From assembly GCA_029168955.1 (NCBI GenBank), contig JAPDOI010000420.1, forward strand, positions 511,001 through 575,000: a stretch of DNA of 64,000 nucleotides, given 5' to 3'. Each line of letters begins with the position of its first letter. Position 1 is the stretch's first letter. This DNA comes from Aplectana chamaeleonis (lineage: Eukaryota; Nematoda; Chromadorea; Rhabditida; Cosmocercidae). Below the pieces are notes generated by a model. The model saw nothing but the letters and a program-made list of their open reading frames with translations, was not told the DNA's origin and searched no databases. Shown here one piece after another: positions 10,436 through 21,164 of the stretch. The position numbers and the translations under genes were made by a program.

Positions 10436-11184
10436 CATGTTCGACTCTCGATAAACCTCGGCATCGTAGCAATATTGAGAACTTTGATTGAAGCTTGCAC
10501 GAGGTAGTATGAGGCTTTCTTCGGCTGACGTTTCGGCGGCTTCGCCTTCTTCAGAGCCTGAAGGAGCCAAATAAATTCATGAAAATACACGGACAAACGC
10601 CTTTGCGGTAAACTCTCTACAGAAATTCGACTTCAATTCTCCAGCTAATAGACAAGAAAATTAGGCGTAGTAACATACCTAGTCAAGCCCACAAAGATCG
10701 CGGATCAGTAGAGTACGGCGGAGCACCAATGGAGTAGAGTTTCACGCCCAAGTCAGAAGGCAAGTCTGACGTAAGGCTGGAGTTCTCGCGTGATATTTAT
10801 ACCCTCCTCTTTCCGGTTGATCTTGGGGTCCCTCGCACTGATCCAAAACGCCTCAAGAGCTTTCCGCGCACTTGTTATGCCCTCCCGCGCCAGTATCTCC
10901 ACTCGCACCTTAAAATCTTCCAGGTGGCAATCAATCCGATGGCACCCCAGTGCAGTGTAGCTACGCGACTTTTCTTTACCATCTAAATGCTCTTTGATGC
11001 GCACGTGCAGAGGTCGACCTGTTTCTCCGATGTACTCCTCACCGCAGCTCTGGCACGTGATGAGATAGATGACACCAGAAACAGCACAGTCTCCTTCCCT
11101 GCTCTGAGGACAAATGGTACAATTAGGGGTAACGCAGGTGCGATCGTATAGGCGATTTCTTACCAATTGACGTTTTAAGTTACT
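10436..11184 (-). repeat. PLE pseudo-LTR, downstream copy
   Basis: About 749 bp nearly identical to 13403-14157. It includes the C-terminal GIY-YIG coding part, the 3' untranslated region and a hammerhead motif. Both copies start (plus strand) with 'catgttcgactctcgataaa'. Confidence 0.9.
10513..10568 (-). ncRNA. Hammerhead ribozyme motif, type I, PLE 3' copy
   Basis: Reading the minus strand from 10568 to 10513: helix I 5' strand (GGCT, CTTC, GGCT), core CTGAAGA (fits CUGANGA), helix II GGCG-AAGC-CGCC, core GAAA, a minimal helix III, cleavage triplet GTC, then the helix I 3' strand (AGCC, GAAG, AGCC). All three helix I blocks pair. One unpaired A precedes helix II. A very short helix III is known for hammerheads in Penelope-like elements, which are thought to act as dimers. 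Predicted cleavage follows GTC. Confidence 0.85.
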
Positions 11185-11568
11185 AGGAGGGATATCCACC
11201 AGAGCCACTGAATTTTCTAGTCCCGCTCTTCGCAAACACTTTCTGATGGCGCTGCTAACCTCATCCGAGATAAACGGAATTTTGAAGGGAACTTTATCGT
11301 CTTGAAGTCCGTTTGGACTCTGCCCGCGGACGTACGTAGGCCGGTACCTCTTTGAGTAAGCTTCATATCCGTTGAGGTGCGCAATCTGGCTAGCGAGTTT
11401 TTTGGACTCCTCGCGTTCTCGATCGCCCGAACACACATTTACTGCTGTGCGGAACATACTCCTTACTACTGCCCTTTTGGTTTGAGTGGGGTGGGCAGAC
11501 CGGCAGTGGACTAGTATGTTCTTGCTCGAGGGCTTGCGGTACCACTTTGTGATTTTCCTATCCCTCAA
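10753..11568 (-). pseudogene. PLE C-terminal region with GIY-YIG endonuclease
   Basis: 271 open codons. Residues about 165-181 contain GVIYLI...EEYIGETGRP, the GIY-YIG nuclease signature, followed by HVRIKEH with the expected Arg, and a downstream Glu-rich helix region. It is preceded by a Cys cluster (residues 145, 150, 153 and 161) that may bind zinc. In PLEs this domain nicks the target DNA for priming. The frame is out of phase with the upstream RT: one base is missing near 11590. The last part of the domain lies inside the pseudo-LTR, so a second copy exists at 13945-14139. Confidence 0.88.
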
Positions 11569-11604
11569 GAGTTGAACTTGAACATTTAGAAAGGCAACCA
11601 GTCA

Positions 11605-12537
11605 TCACGCGGTTTTTCCCGAAGTAAGTTCTATGTGTTCGGACTGAGTGTTCATCAAGTCGAAACAGTGGTCCATTTCCTGTTGCGTCGAGCAAATTAT
11701 GAAACAGTCGTCAATGTAGCGACGGTAAAACAGGGGCAGGGATTCGAGCACAGGTGTTTCGACCTTTGCCATGAAGGCGATCGCGAGCGTTGGCGCTAGC
11801 CGCTGTCCCATAGCCAGTCCCCGTATTTGAGAAAAATAGTTCCCGGCCCACCTAAAAATATTGCAATTGAGGCATTCTTTGAGGAGAACCATAAGGGTAC
11901 GCACAGAAAGCCCATACATCTTGATGTTACTTTGATGTTGGCTTAGTAGCTCAAAAACTGCCTCCATAGCGGAGTCATTGCTAACGTTGGTGTATAGTGC
12001 TGTAACATCGAAAGACTCCACAACACAATTAGTGCTCAATTGCGTGGAACGAAGATGGTCAAGAAAAGCTCGCGTGTTAGGCAGGTGCGCTGGTATGAAA
12101 GGTAGGAGTTGGGTGAGAACTGAGTTGAGGAACCATGCGATTCGGTCCGTTGGACCACCCACGCAACTGATGATAGGTCTAACTTTTACTGCCGCGGGGT
12201 TGACTACCGTGAGATCCTCCGGCATTGCGAATTTATGAGTTTTGATGAGCAAGTACAAAACGGGACAAGATGGAGAATCTATTTTTAGGCGCGTGATTAC
12301 TGCTTGGGCTAGACCAGCTGGTTTCGCCTCCGCAACCCACACCCTATTGAGCTTTCGATATTGCGCTTTGAACTGTTTTTCCGAAGAGGGGCGATAAATA
12401 GACGCGTCCGAAAGATGAGTTTCGGTAATTGCCACGTCCATGTCGTGAGGGATAACGACAAACTCCCCACCTTTATCGCTAACGGATAAGCGTATGGCGT
12501 TGGAAGCTATTAGCTCGCGCACCTCCTTAAGACCCAA
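11605..12537 (-). pseudogene. PLE reverse transcriptase
   Basis: 310 open codons. Penelope-type RT motifs: YLLIKTHK near 95-102, VRPIISCVGGPTDRIAWFLN near 119-138, SFDVTALYTNV near 175-185, GLAMGQRLAPTLA near 240-252 and the catalytic YIDD at 274-277. The same frame continues upstream to about 12685, where it is broken from the N-terminal part by a shift. Function in an intact element: copying element RNA into DNA at a nicked target. Confidence 0.9.
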
Positions 12538-12625
12538 AACTTGCGAGTGGCTCAGATTCTTGGTGGATTTTTCCGAACGAAAACGTCTTATGACCCGGAA
12601 AACTTCATCGGCAAGGAGCCGGAAG

Positions 12626-13400
12626 TTAATGTCGGCGCGTGTATTGCGTTCCTGTTGTTTGAAATACGTGGAAGGAAAGGGATAGTAGGAAACGCCCGAG
12701 TTTCCTTGTACTGACCTGCCCAGACTCGATTATAGCCCTGTAACGGAGCCGATCATGAAGCTCGTGGTGGACGCAGATGATTTTGCGCATGACAAGGATG
12801 GAAATGGACTGAGACTGGGAGAAACTAGGACCCAGTTGTAGAACTGCGAGTGCATTTTCGGAAAGAGAGGTATCACCCAACACGGTAACTCTTGAATTTT
12901 CAGACTCTGGTGCACTACTGACAGCTTGATCGCTAGGACTTTGACCTGATACAAAACTAGAACGCCCATTCTCTTCGCCACGAACTGTACACAAGAGGTC
13001 GTCGAATTTCTTTTGTAGAGATGCCTTGACCTTAGACCGTATACTATCACAAATAGACTTAGACCCTTCCACTACCCTCTCCCAAAGACGACCCTCCAGA
13101 AACTTAATACAATTCTGTTCTTTCGAACTGCACCTATTCAACATGATAAACAACTGATCTTTCTTATCACGTAGAGCTAGTCGGAGTAGTTGCAGCTCGA
13201 TTCTTCGTACTTTCGGGTCGTTTGCTGGCCTTCCGCATACGTCACGTAGTTTCTTTTTTGCGATGAACTTCGGTATGACGTTGTTGCTCAGGCATCGGGC
13301 GAGGAAGTGCATAGGTTGTCTCGTAATGTGATCTTCTGTCTCAGAGACAATGCTTGTTGAACGAGTCGTTGGAATTCAACTGGTACATCACGGAGCAAAT
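12626..13400 (-). pseudogene. PLE N-terminal region
   Basis: 228 codons from 13312 to 12626, basic and Lys/Arg-rich at the start (KFIAKKKLRDVCGRP), matching the poorly conserved N-terminal region found upstream of PLE RTs. A further stretch upstream, to about 13400 ('LRDVPVEFQRLVQQALSLRQ'), is in another frame because of a 2-base insertion near 13325. The longer frame that continues to 13662 runs through the hammerhead and is probably fortuitous. Confidence 0.7.
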
Positions 13401-13402
13401 GC

Positions 13403-14157
13403 CATGTTCGACTCTCGATAAACCTCGGCATCGTAGCAATATTGAGAACTTTGATTGAAGCTTGCACGAGGTAGTATGAGGCTTTATTCGGCTGACGTTT
13501 CGGCGGCTTCGCCTTCTTCAGAGCCTGAAGGAGCCAAATAAATTCATGAAAATACACGGACAAACGCCTTTGCGGTAAACTCTCTACAGAAATTCGACTT
13601 CCAATTCTCCAGCTAATAGACAAGAGAAAATTAGGCGTAGTAACATACCTAGTCAAGCCCACAAAGATCGCGGATCAGTAGAGTACGGCGGAGCACCAAT
13701 GGAGTAGAGTTTCACGCCCAAGTCAGAAGGCAAGTCTGACGTAAGGCTGGAGTTCTCGCGTGATATTTATACCCTCCTCTTTCCGGTTGATCTTGGGGTC
13801 CCTCGCACTGATCCGAAACGCCTCAAGAGCTTTCCGCGCACTTGTTATGCCCTCCCGCGCCAGTATCTCCACTCGCACCTTAAAATCTTCCCCCAGGTGG
13901 CAATCAATCCGATGGCACCCCAGTGCAGTGTAGCTACGCGACTTTTATTTACCATCTAAATGCTCTTTAATGCGCACGTGCAGAGGTCGACCTGTTTCTC
14001 CGATGTACTCCTCACCGCAGCTCTGGCACGTGATGAGATAGATGACACCAGAAACAGCACAGTCTCCTTCCCTGCTCTGAGGACAAATGGTACAATTAGG
14101 GGTAACGCAGGTGCGATCGTATAGGCGATTTCTTACCAATTGACGTTTTAAGTTACT
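13403..14157 (-). repeat. PLE pseudo-LTR, upstream copy
   Basis: About 755 bp nearly identical to 10436-11184, from a 5'-truncated tandem unit. It differs by small indels, for example extra C bases in 'cttcccccaggtgg'. Its GIY-YIG fragment (13945-14139) begins within the domain. A short duplicated 'tttaagttact' marks its 5' junction. Confidence 0.88.
13480..13535 (-). ncRNA. Hammerhead ribozyme motif, type I, PLE 5' copy
   Basis: Same fold as the motif at 10513-10568, 2967 bp away, with an unchanged core (CTGAAGA, GAAA, GTC). One change in helix I turns GAAG into GAAT and weakens one pair. Cleavage at both motifs would define an RNA of about 2.97 kb, one element unit. Confidence 0.83.
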
Positions 14158-14178
14158 TTTAAGTTACTATTTCTTTCT

Positions 14179-14613
14179 CTTTACAAATACATGTCAAATA
14201 ATATACTTTGTATGCGTGTGCTATGTCAGTACATTGCAAGCGCTTTTTGTCCAAAACCCGCCTCATTCTAGCTAAAGCGACGTCAAAAATTCCCTGTTTC
14301 AACGATCTTACATAATGAAATTTTCCCTGGATTCGTGTTATACGAAATATTTTTCACTAGGGCTCGAGTATATCCGGTTTTAAACAAGAGAAGTGATGTG
14401 AATTAAGGGATGGAATTCTTTGGACTGATCAATCCCTCCACGAAAGTACCACACATTCCTTTTCGGGCCAGCAATTAGCAGAATTCCGAGTTGCGCAGGT
14501 TTTTAGGTCTCATAATCCCGATTTCCGAGATTCAAAGATTTATTTCGCTCATCCCTGGTTGGGACGCATATAGCGCAGTGGAAAGAGGACCCGCACAAGG
14601 TTGAGTCATCGTT
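14179..14613 (+). repeat. Repeat R, copy A, continued after the PLE
   Basis: Same sequence as 45860-46350 (B) and 59330-59763 (C). Compared with B and D it lacks about 55 bp around 14528 (the 'ggaaacttgttttggtatct' block), a deletion it shares with copy C. The A box is at 14571-14581. Confidence 0.8.
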
Positions 14614-15109
14614 TTTAAAGGCAGTGTTCACGATAAAAAATGTGTTTCAGTTTCCACTAGGAATGGGTAGTGGAGGGGCACAATGTAACGTTGACGTCGA
14701 AAGAACGCATGAAAACGAGCCAGGAAAAGCTCCAAAAGAGCCTGAAGTTAACATTTCGAGCGCAAGGCAAACCTCAAAAGCGCATCACACGCCGACTGAC
14801 GTAAACAAATGAATGCTCAAGATCGTGAGATGAGCGTTGATTTCCAATCATTCGACCCGTTCCTTCCTTCATTCTCAGCTTCTCTCTTTACTCAGGTCAG
14901 CTCGCATACATCGGCTGCAAAAGACGGAAGTTACAAGCCTTGGACAACTCGTCCACAATGTTTCCTTAGCTCAATTTTTGAGGGACCATAACTCCGTTCC
15001 CAGAAGGTCTAGTACGATTTCAGAGACATCATTGGAATCAGCGTGGGGCCGTTTTCAAGATAGGCGGGAAAACAGAAAAACAATCTTCATCGTGAACACT
15101 GCCTTTAAA
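14614..15109. mobile_element. TTAA MITE, M1 family
   Basis: Starts 'ttaaaggcagtgttcacgat' and ends 'atcgtgaacactgcctttaa'; about 20 bp of inverted tip including the TTAA. Copy B at about 46349-46353 shows the site without the element and with a single TTAA, so the TTAA is a target duplication. No transposase gene inside. The repeat R flank resumes after 15109 ('acacctaaacaaactaaac'). Confidence 0.85.
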
Positions 15110-15400
15110 CACCTAAACAAACTAAACATTCAAAAAAGGAAACATTGAAAATTGAAACGTCCAAAAAAAAAGTGGACAAATTCGACAATCGAGAATTTCG
15201 CAGTAGAATATATGCCAGGTCAGTTTTTCTGTAGTAGAGCGACTTTTTTTGAATCTCGTTGGTTTTAAAATACTGCTACAAAAAATATTTGTCCAAACGC
15301 TCCCTCAGCCCTTTCCCGTCTTTTACGTGGTTTTACATATCATCCGGATATTTTCTTTATAGCTTGACTCAATTTTATATTTTTCTATTTATCCAACTAC
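15110..15400 (+). repeat. Repeat R, copy A, distal part
   Basis: Matches 60260-60535 (C) almost to the base and 46354-46560 (B). Beyond 15400 the sequence is not repeated elsewhere in the window. Confidence 0.7.
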
Positions 15401-17380
15401 ATATCATGCCATAACGAGAAAATTTTGGAACCTCCTGACAACTTTTCATTCTTCGAGTAGCATAACTGAAACTTTGAAAAAATCATACATATGTCTTGTT
15501 TTGCTAATGCCTTTCCAATGAACTTTCTAGAACATTCTTCATTAAAAATTTTTTTACTAATTTTTAAAAAAATCAGGCAGTGTTGAAAAACTCAGATAAG
15601 CGTTAGTTTTGTCAGACCGTAACATTTCTATAGATTTACACATATGATTCGTGTGAAGAAATTTAGTGAGTGTTAATAAAGAATATGAGAACTCGGATCT
15701 ATTTTCTAAGCCCTCGCTTGAACGGATCAATTCCTAACCTGTTTGAAAAAGCTTTTATAGAAACTGTCTGTGATTTACAAAATCAGATTTTCAAGCAAAA
15801 TGTAGATGTAGAGGAACATTCATATAAAACTGAAAAAAGGAGTTCGTGTAAAATTTTTTGTCCCATGTTTCTTCCAAACTTTTCAAAATATATTTTCGCT
15901 ATGTTTCATTTATAAATGCTTATGAATGCATCTAATTCCCAGGAAAATGTAATCGAACTATTTTGAAATTTGTTTTTACCTTATTTCATTCATTTTTTTT
16001 ATTTGCATTTATTTTCGCATCGAAAAATGATATTCCTATATTGGCAGAAACCCTAAAAAGTAGAGGAGAAAAACAACGTTCTGGTTGATTTCACCAATTT
16101 TTACCATTATTTCAGTTTTTTTAATAATAAAGCGCCCTTTGGTTTCTTTAAAACATGCAGTCTTAATACGGAATGAATTTCTTTCTATCCTAAAGTAGAA
16201 TCTTTTTTGTAGTCATTCAGCTAGGGCAGACATGCCTATTTTGATCTGTATTCTCAGCCTTTGCATTCAGCCTAATAAGTTTGGCTCATATCGGTCGATA
16301 TCTCCATCATTGGATGGTTTGTAGCCTCAGCATATCCATTGGACACAACACATAACAAGACAAGTAACCCAGGATCGTTAATATGTCCCAATTGCAATTT
16401 CTTAGGAAGAGTGAGTAGCAGGGTCATCCGACCACGGACATCAACGAGAATTTAATAGATTGAATACTAAGGCTGAGAACAAGATTGGGAATTGAAAAAT
16501 ACACTGTTTTCCTCAACGAACGACAAAAAACAGACAGAGGAGGAAATGGGGCGTTTTTCCAGAAGGAAAAGAGATTGTTTGGGAAATCAAAGAATAAACA
16601 AATTATAAAACTTCGCATCAACATCACAAAAATTCAAGAATTTCGTTGCTGAAACTTATATAGCTTGTTCTTAAAACAAATGCACTTCTTATGCTTTATT
16701 AGCTTTTTTAAGATGTGTAAAACAAATTTTAGATTAAAAATCTCACTCTTTAATTTAAGTTAACACCTCTATTTCTGAAGTTACTCATTAAACGATAAAT
16801 TAAACGCGAAAAATATATCTTTGAATAAAAAATACAAAACACTTCATTATAATAGCAAAAGTCCTTAATCATACATACTTTTCACCTACAAATTTCTCTA
16901 CACTCATGTATAACACTATACTAATCAAATGTCCTACTATTGTACTAATTGTTAAATGCACAGTCAAAGCTAAAGGACGAGAAAATTCGCTAACTATTGC
17001 CACTAAAAGTATTTTAAAAGTTTTTAAATAAGTACATATCGTTGGCTTTACTTATAGAAACAGAGAATTTTTCACTTCAAATGAAAGTTAACAAAGTTTT
17101 TACTTAAGCTACAACAGCGCAAAGAAAGGTAAACTCAATTATTCCAGAATGACAAAAAGAGTACGTTAAATATCCCCAAAACAACAAATTAATAATACCA
17201 TTAAAGTAAAATATGAAATCACTGATCTTAAAGATAAACTTATACTAAACCCAAAAACGTTTATTAAACTCTTAATAGAGTTTGTAACTGAAACATTTAT
17301 ACACAATCATAGAGATACCTAACAAAAAACTTCATTAGTTTAAAAGATCAAGATAAAATAAAAGTTCACCCCCCCCCCTC
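15401..17380. other. AT-rich stretch, no recognised feature
   Basis: About 2 kb of low-GC sequence with short open frames only (longest about 80 codons at 15670-15915, no recognisable motif, no conserved neighbours). A homopolymer C run lies at 17370-17380. I see no repeat relationship to the rest of the window and no splice-like exon structure. Confidence 0.5.
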
Positions 17381-17639
17381 AAATAACCACACACATGTAA
17401 GACTGCTACCGTCTCAACCTCTCGCCCCTATCAGGACGAGAGAGCGTTTCGATCACAGCAGCGCTGTGTACGACGCGACCACATGGCAGCCCACAGCAAC
17501 TTCACCTAAGGGTGTTGTGGACGATCATGAGCTGATACAATATCATCAGATGTTAATGTTACTCGTGCTAGGGGCGCACATCTCCCTGTGATTAGGGAGG
17601 TGAGCGACTTCTACGCAATCAACGTTGGATGCGTAGATA

Positions 17640-18160
17640 TTGCTCATCTCCAACTCAAGGGGAGGTGGGGACCTTCTACTAGCAAGGGACCGGGAGAGAC
17701 GTCCTGGCGAAAGTTCTTCTGAGAGTTGCGGGGGATGGATAGAATAACCAAAGTCTATCATCGGTTTTTCTTACGGCCCTTCCGATAGTCTAGGAAAAAA
17801 GAAAAAACCATTTGAAACTACCTGTAACCTCCTACTCGGAGCAGCTGAAGTGTGTTCATACTCGGCACTTCGGTTTGATTCTGGCCCATTCGTGAGATAT
17901 AAGCCGTTTCCGAGCTCACTGTGCATTCCATTAGCCTTATCACTTGATTGAAGTTGCCCAAACCACCGTGCGGGGATGGTCGAGAGGATAACGATGGGGA
18001 ATGCTGAACTACGAAGGGATGCTGGGATGCGGGTTCGCTTCCCGCAATGCATCCTGTGGAAAAACTGTTTTGCATTTATTCGATTGTTTATCCACGAGGT
18101 TTCTCAACCACATTTTAAATTGCTTTTTCCAATCCTACTGGATTTCCAATTTCTATCGCG
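17640..18160 (+). repeat. SINE-like repeat with tRNA-like promoter, copy 1
   Basis: 17977-17988 TGGTCGAGAGG fits a tRNA Ser/Leu-type A box. 18029-18045 forms a perfect T-arm (GCGGG, loop TTCGCTT, CCCGC) with B-box-like GGTTCGCTTCC. The spacing is tRNA-like. The downstream 'actcgattgtttatccacga' type tail recurs near 18987. No complete acceptor stem is seen, so a functional tRNA is not claimed. Confidence 0.5.
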
Positions 18161-18749
18161 TTAATACCTGTAGTCTATGAGCATTTCCTCACCTGATTCA
18201 AAAATTATTCTTCTAACCTTCTTGTGCTAGCATTTCGGATTAATTGAGAAATCCTTTAATGTGAACATCTTATAACTTCTTATTACTTTTCTTGAGTAAA
18301 GGAAAACACTTTTCTTGAACATATCAAAGTCGTTTGCGAATCATCGTACAAAAAAGCATTGCTATTGTAAGAAGCAAAGCGATGAACCCTTTCTTAAAAT
18401 CATGGCCGCAGTTTTCATTTTCAGAAGGCGACTATCGGTTGCCCGATACATCTGCTAACCCTTCATCGAAAACTACTAAACTAGGCTCCGGCACGCAGAA
18501 ACTTTTTTTTTCGATTGTTAAGTTCGAGGGTGAGTGTATGGCGAGAAAAAAAGTCGAAAAAAATTTCTCCATATTGATCCAAATAAAGTAGATGGAGGTA
18601 GATGGTTGTTAAATTAAGTTGCCAGCCAATTTTCGCTTCTGAAAAACCGAAAGCGCGGCCGTGCTGGACCGTTGAAGAGAACACGCCCGCTTATTTTCAT
18701 GTTTTTGCGATTTTCTGCGCTACCGCATGGTCCATAGGTAAAGCCCAAC

Positions 18750-19020
18750 ATGCAGGAAAGTTACTTTATCCATCCCCCACAACTTTCAGAAGAACTTTTT
18801 TCACGACGTCTCCTACCGCGGGGGTCGTCCCTTGTGAGAGTTGTGGGAGATGGATAGAGTAACAATAATGTATGATGGGTTCTCTGTACGGGCCTTCCGA
18901 TATTTGGGGAATACTAAACTACGAAGTAATGCCGGGATTGCGGATTTGATTCCCGCAATGCATCTTCTGAAAAAATTGCTTTGCATTTACTCGATTGTTT
19001 ATCCACGAGGTTTCTCATTC
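18750..19020 (+). repeat. SINE-like repeat, copy 2
   Basis: Shares 'actacgaag-aatgc-gggat', the T-arm (GCGGA, TTTGATT, CCCGC at 18940-18956) and the 'tttatccacgaggtttctca' tail with copy 1. Left of it, 18760-18850 carries an inverted duplication of the 'agttcttctgagagttg' part of copy 1. The A box is degraded. Confidence 0.5.
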
Positions 19021-19611
19021 ACATTTTCGGGCCCATGGTTTTCAAAGAAATTGTTTTCATACTCAGCTCAGCTAACCTCACAATCGTTTTCCAGTTTCCT
19101 TGCTTGCCTTGAAAAGAATTTCGGGCTGATCACAATGAGTTCTCCAGAATCGCTGAGAACCTACTACAATTTCCCCAAAGATTGTGAAATCGGACGGTGA
19201 GAACTTTGTGAACGAGTTCTCTCGGGCCTGTTTCTCCTTCTCAGACAATGTAGAAACCTGACAGCAGACAACTTTTCGAATTAAGACCAACCGCCGCACA
19301 ACGGTAGCGCGCCGCTGTTGGACCACAGGCACAACTTCGCAAGCGGTCGGGAAGCTCGAAAAGCGGTCGGACCGCATTCAGAGACCACTCGACCGTAGGC
19401 ACGACCGCAGTGAGCGACAATTGTCGTCCGCAGCCATTGCATCGGAGCAGACCGCTTTATAAAAGTGAACCGATAACAAATCAAAGAACGCAGATTCTTG
19501 AAGTGGGCGGAGGGAATGGGTGCTGATTCGGGGGTGGAGGAAATCTGCTCTCGATTTTTCTCGCCTATTCTTAAGAATTTTTTTCTGCCAGCAATATTTA
19601 TTCGTCATTTC
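19020..19611. other. No recognised gene
   Basis: Mixed-composition sequence; 19300-19480 has repeated 'gcggtcgg' and 'gaccgc' dyads. Short frames on both strands show no known motif. Confidence 0.4.
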
Positions 19612-20066
19612 TTAAAGGCAGTAATCACGATAAATTTCACTTCCGAAATCTCCACGGTTTACGAAAAGTCTGGTGCCCTATATAGCAAGGCATGCTTAAA
19701 AAGGACCCGAAAGACGCGTTTTTGAGCAAAAATAGGCCCTCTCTTGTTTACGTTGATTTTTGAGCGTGGAGGAATTGACCGCTAGAAGGATCATACCTAT
19801 CCGCGCAATGAAGCAAACAGCTCACTTATCAGCACTTCCTTCACTTGATCATTCCTATAATCTGAGTCTTCATTTGTTCCCTTCGAGGGGCGGATCTGGG
19901 GCACGGGGCGTGTCTGGGGCCCCAAAACGCTTGTTTGCAGCCGTCATTTTGCAGCTCCTGGCTCGTTTTGTACCGTTCTTCCGACACTGGGAGCCTAGGA
20001 TCCTTCTCGCCTATCACTTCAGTGTGGAAAGTCAACGAGGATGATCATCGTGAACTCTGCCTTTAA
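19612..20066. mobile_element. TTAA MITE, M1-related
   Basis: Starts 'ttaaaggcagtaatcacgat' and ends 'atcgtgaactctgcctttaa'. Its right TTAA at 20063-20066 is also the left border of the next element. No coding. Confidence 0.75.
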
Positions 20067-20223
20067 GGCTTCCTCAACAGCAACGGCTGCTGGAGGACGG
20101 AGCCCACGGCGCCGGGGTCTTCCGGGAGGCCGTCACTGCCGAAGCAGCGCAGTACTAACGGGTACTGTAGGCCAACGCCATCCGGCGCCGGGCAGACCAC
20201 TGAACCGAGGGCAGCCGCCTTAA
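20063..20223. mobile_element. Short GC-rich TTAA-bounded segment
   Basis: About 155 bp of GC-rich sequence between the TTAAs of the neighbouring elements, with internal dyads around 'ggcgccg'. Tips (ggcttcc / gcagccgcc) match only weakly, so it could be a degraded MITE or a remnant of host sequence. Confidence 0.4.
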
Positions 20224-20880
20224 AGGCAGCATACACGCTCGCAAGCATAGTCGAGATAACAGCATAAATAGGTCCGCACGGTCCGTACTATGTCGTCAAC
20301 GACGTTTGAAGCGCTGAAAACTGTCCAGGATGACAATATTTGACAATGTTTGAGCAATCTTGCCTTCCACGCCCGTATTTTCACACCCCTTCGAGTAACA
20401 GAATGAGAATGTATACTTGAGAAAACATGTGATAACTTAGAATGATAGCACTATAAAAAGGGAGTGCAGTAGAGAAAAAACTCGATTTACCTTAATATAA
20501 CATGTTTGTGCACTGATAAAATCCTCCATTTCAAGAGGTTAGCCAAAGTAGAGCGGCATTCTCGAAAGTGGACGAGAGTCAATCGGTATGAAGACATGTT
20601 ATACTCAAGTGAACCAAGCTATTTCTCTCGTGCACTCCCATTTGATAGTGCTATCACTCTCAATTATCACACGTTTTCACAAGTATCGATTCTCATTCTG
20701 TTACTCGAAGGGGTGTGAAAATACGGGCGTGGAAGGCAAGATTGCTCAAACATTGTCAAATATTGCCATCCTGGACAGTTTTCAGCGCTTCAAACGTCGT
20801 TGACGACATAGTACGGGCCGCGCGGATCTATCTATGCTGTTATCTCGACTATGCTTGCGAGTGTGTATGCTGCCTTTAAG
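20219..20880. mobile_element. TTAA foldback MITE, M3 family, copy 1
   Basis: Long inverted repeat of about 300 bp arms: 'aggcagcatacacgctcgca' at the left is mirrored at the right ('tgcgagtgtgtatgctgcct'). TTAA on both sides. The transcript would fold into a near-perfect hairpin. Same family at 22939-23580. Confidence 0.8.
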
Positions 20881-21155
20881 GTGCGTCTGAATGAGAATGG
20901 CTGCCCACGCGGCCGGCGCGCTTGCCAGGCGGGCGTCGCGTTCGCCGCTCTCGGACGAGCATGCGAAAAGTCCCCACCGCCATCGACAACGAACGAGGCC
21001 GGCACCGGCTGGCAGCAAGCACTGCGCCGATTAATCAGTGGGAGAGGGGACGGCCGTCGCTGAAATCCAACACTCGTCCGAGGGCGACAAATGCGACGGC
21101 CGCCTGCCAAGCACGCCGACCGCGTGGGTCGCCATTCTCACTCGGGCACACTTTA
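20876..21155. mobile_element. GC-rich TTAA-associated MITE
   Basis: Tips 'gaatgagaatggctgcccac' (left) and 'gtgggtcgccattctcactc' (right) are inverted repeats of about 30 bp. TTAA on the left (20876-20879); the right border is 'tttata', possibly a mutated TTAA. The interior is GC-rich with inverted blocks around 'ggcggccg/cgccg'. Confidence 0.6.
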
Positions 21156-21164
21156 TATAGGCAG

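Larger units (their letters stand above)
10436..14178 (-). mobile_element. Penelope-like element (PLE), partial tandem
   Basis: About 3.74 kb inserted in repeat R between two copies of 'ctttacaaatac' (10424-10435 and 14179-14190); copies B (near 45860) and C (near 59330) show the uninterrupted site. Order on the minus strand: 5'-truncated upstream copy (GIY-YIG part and 3' region), then one complete unit: N-terminal region, reverse transcriptase, GIY-YIG endonuclease, 3' region. This partial tandem creates pseudo-LTRs, which is characteristic of PLEs. Several frameshifts make it inactive. Confidence 0.92.

Noticed and set aside
13288..13662. 124-codon frame as the true PLE N-terminus
   Set aside because: It reads through the hammerhead and pseudo-LTR junction, which are RNA-level features; only its last part matches the expected N-terminal region.
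17960..18060. Functional tRNA gene
   Set aside because: A box and T arm are good, but no matching acceptor stem or anticodon arm was found.
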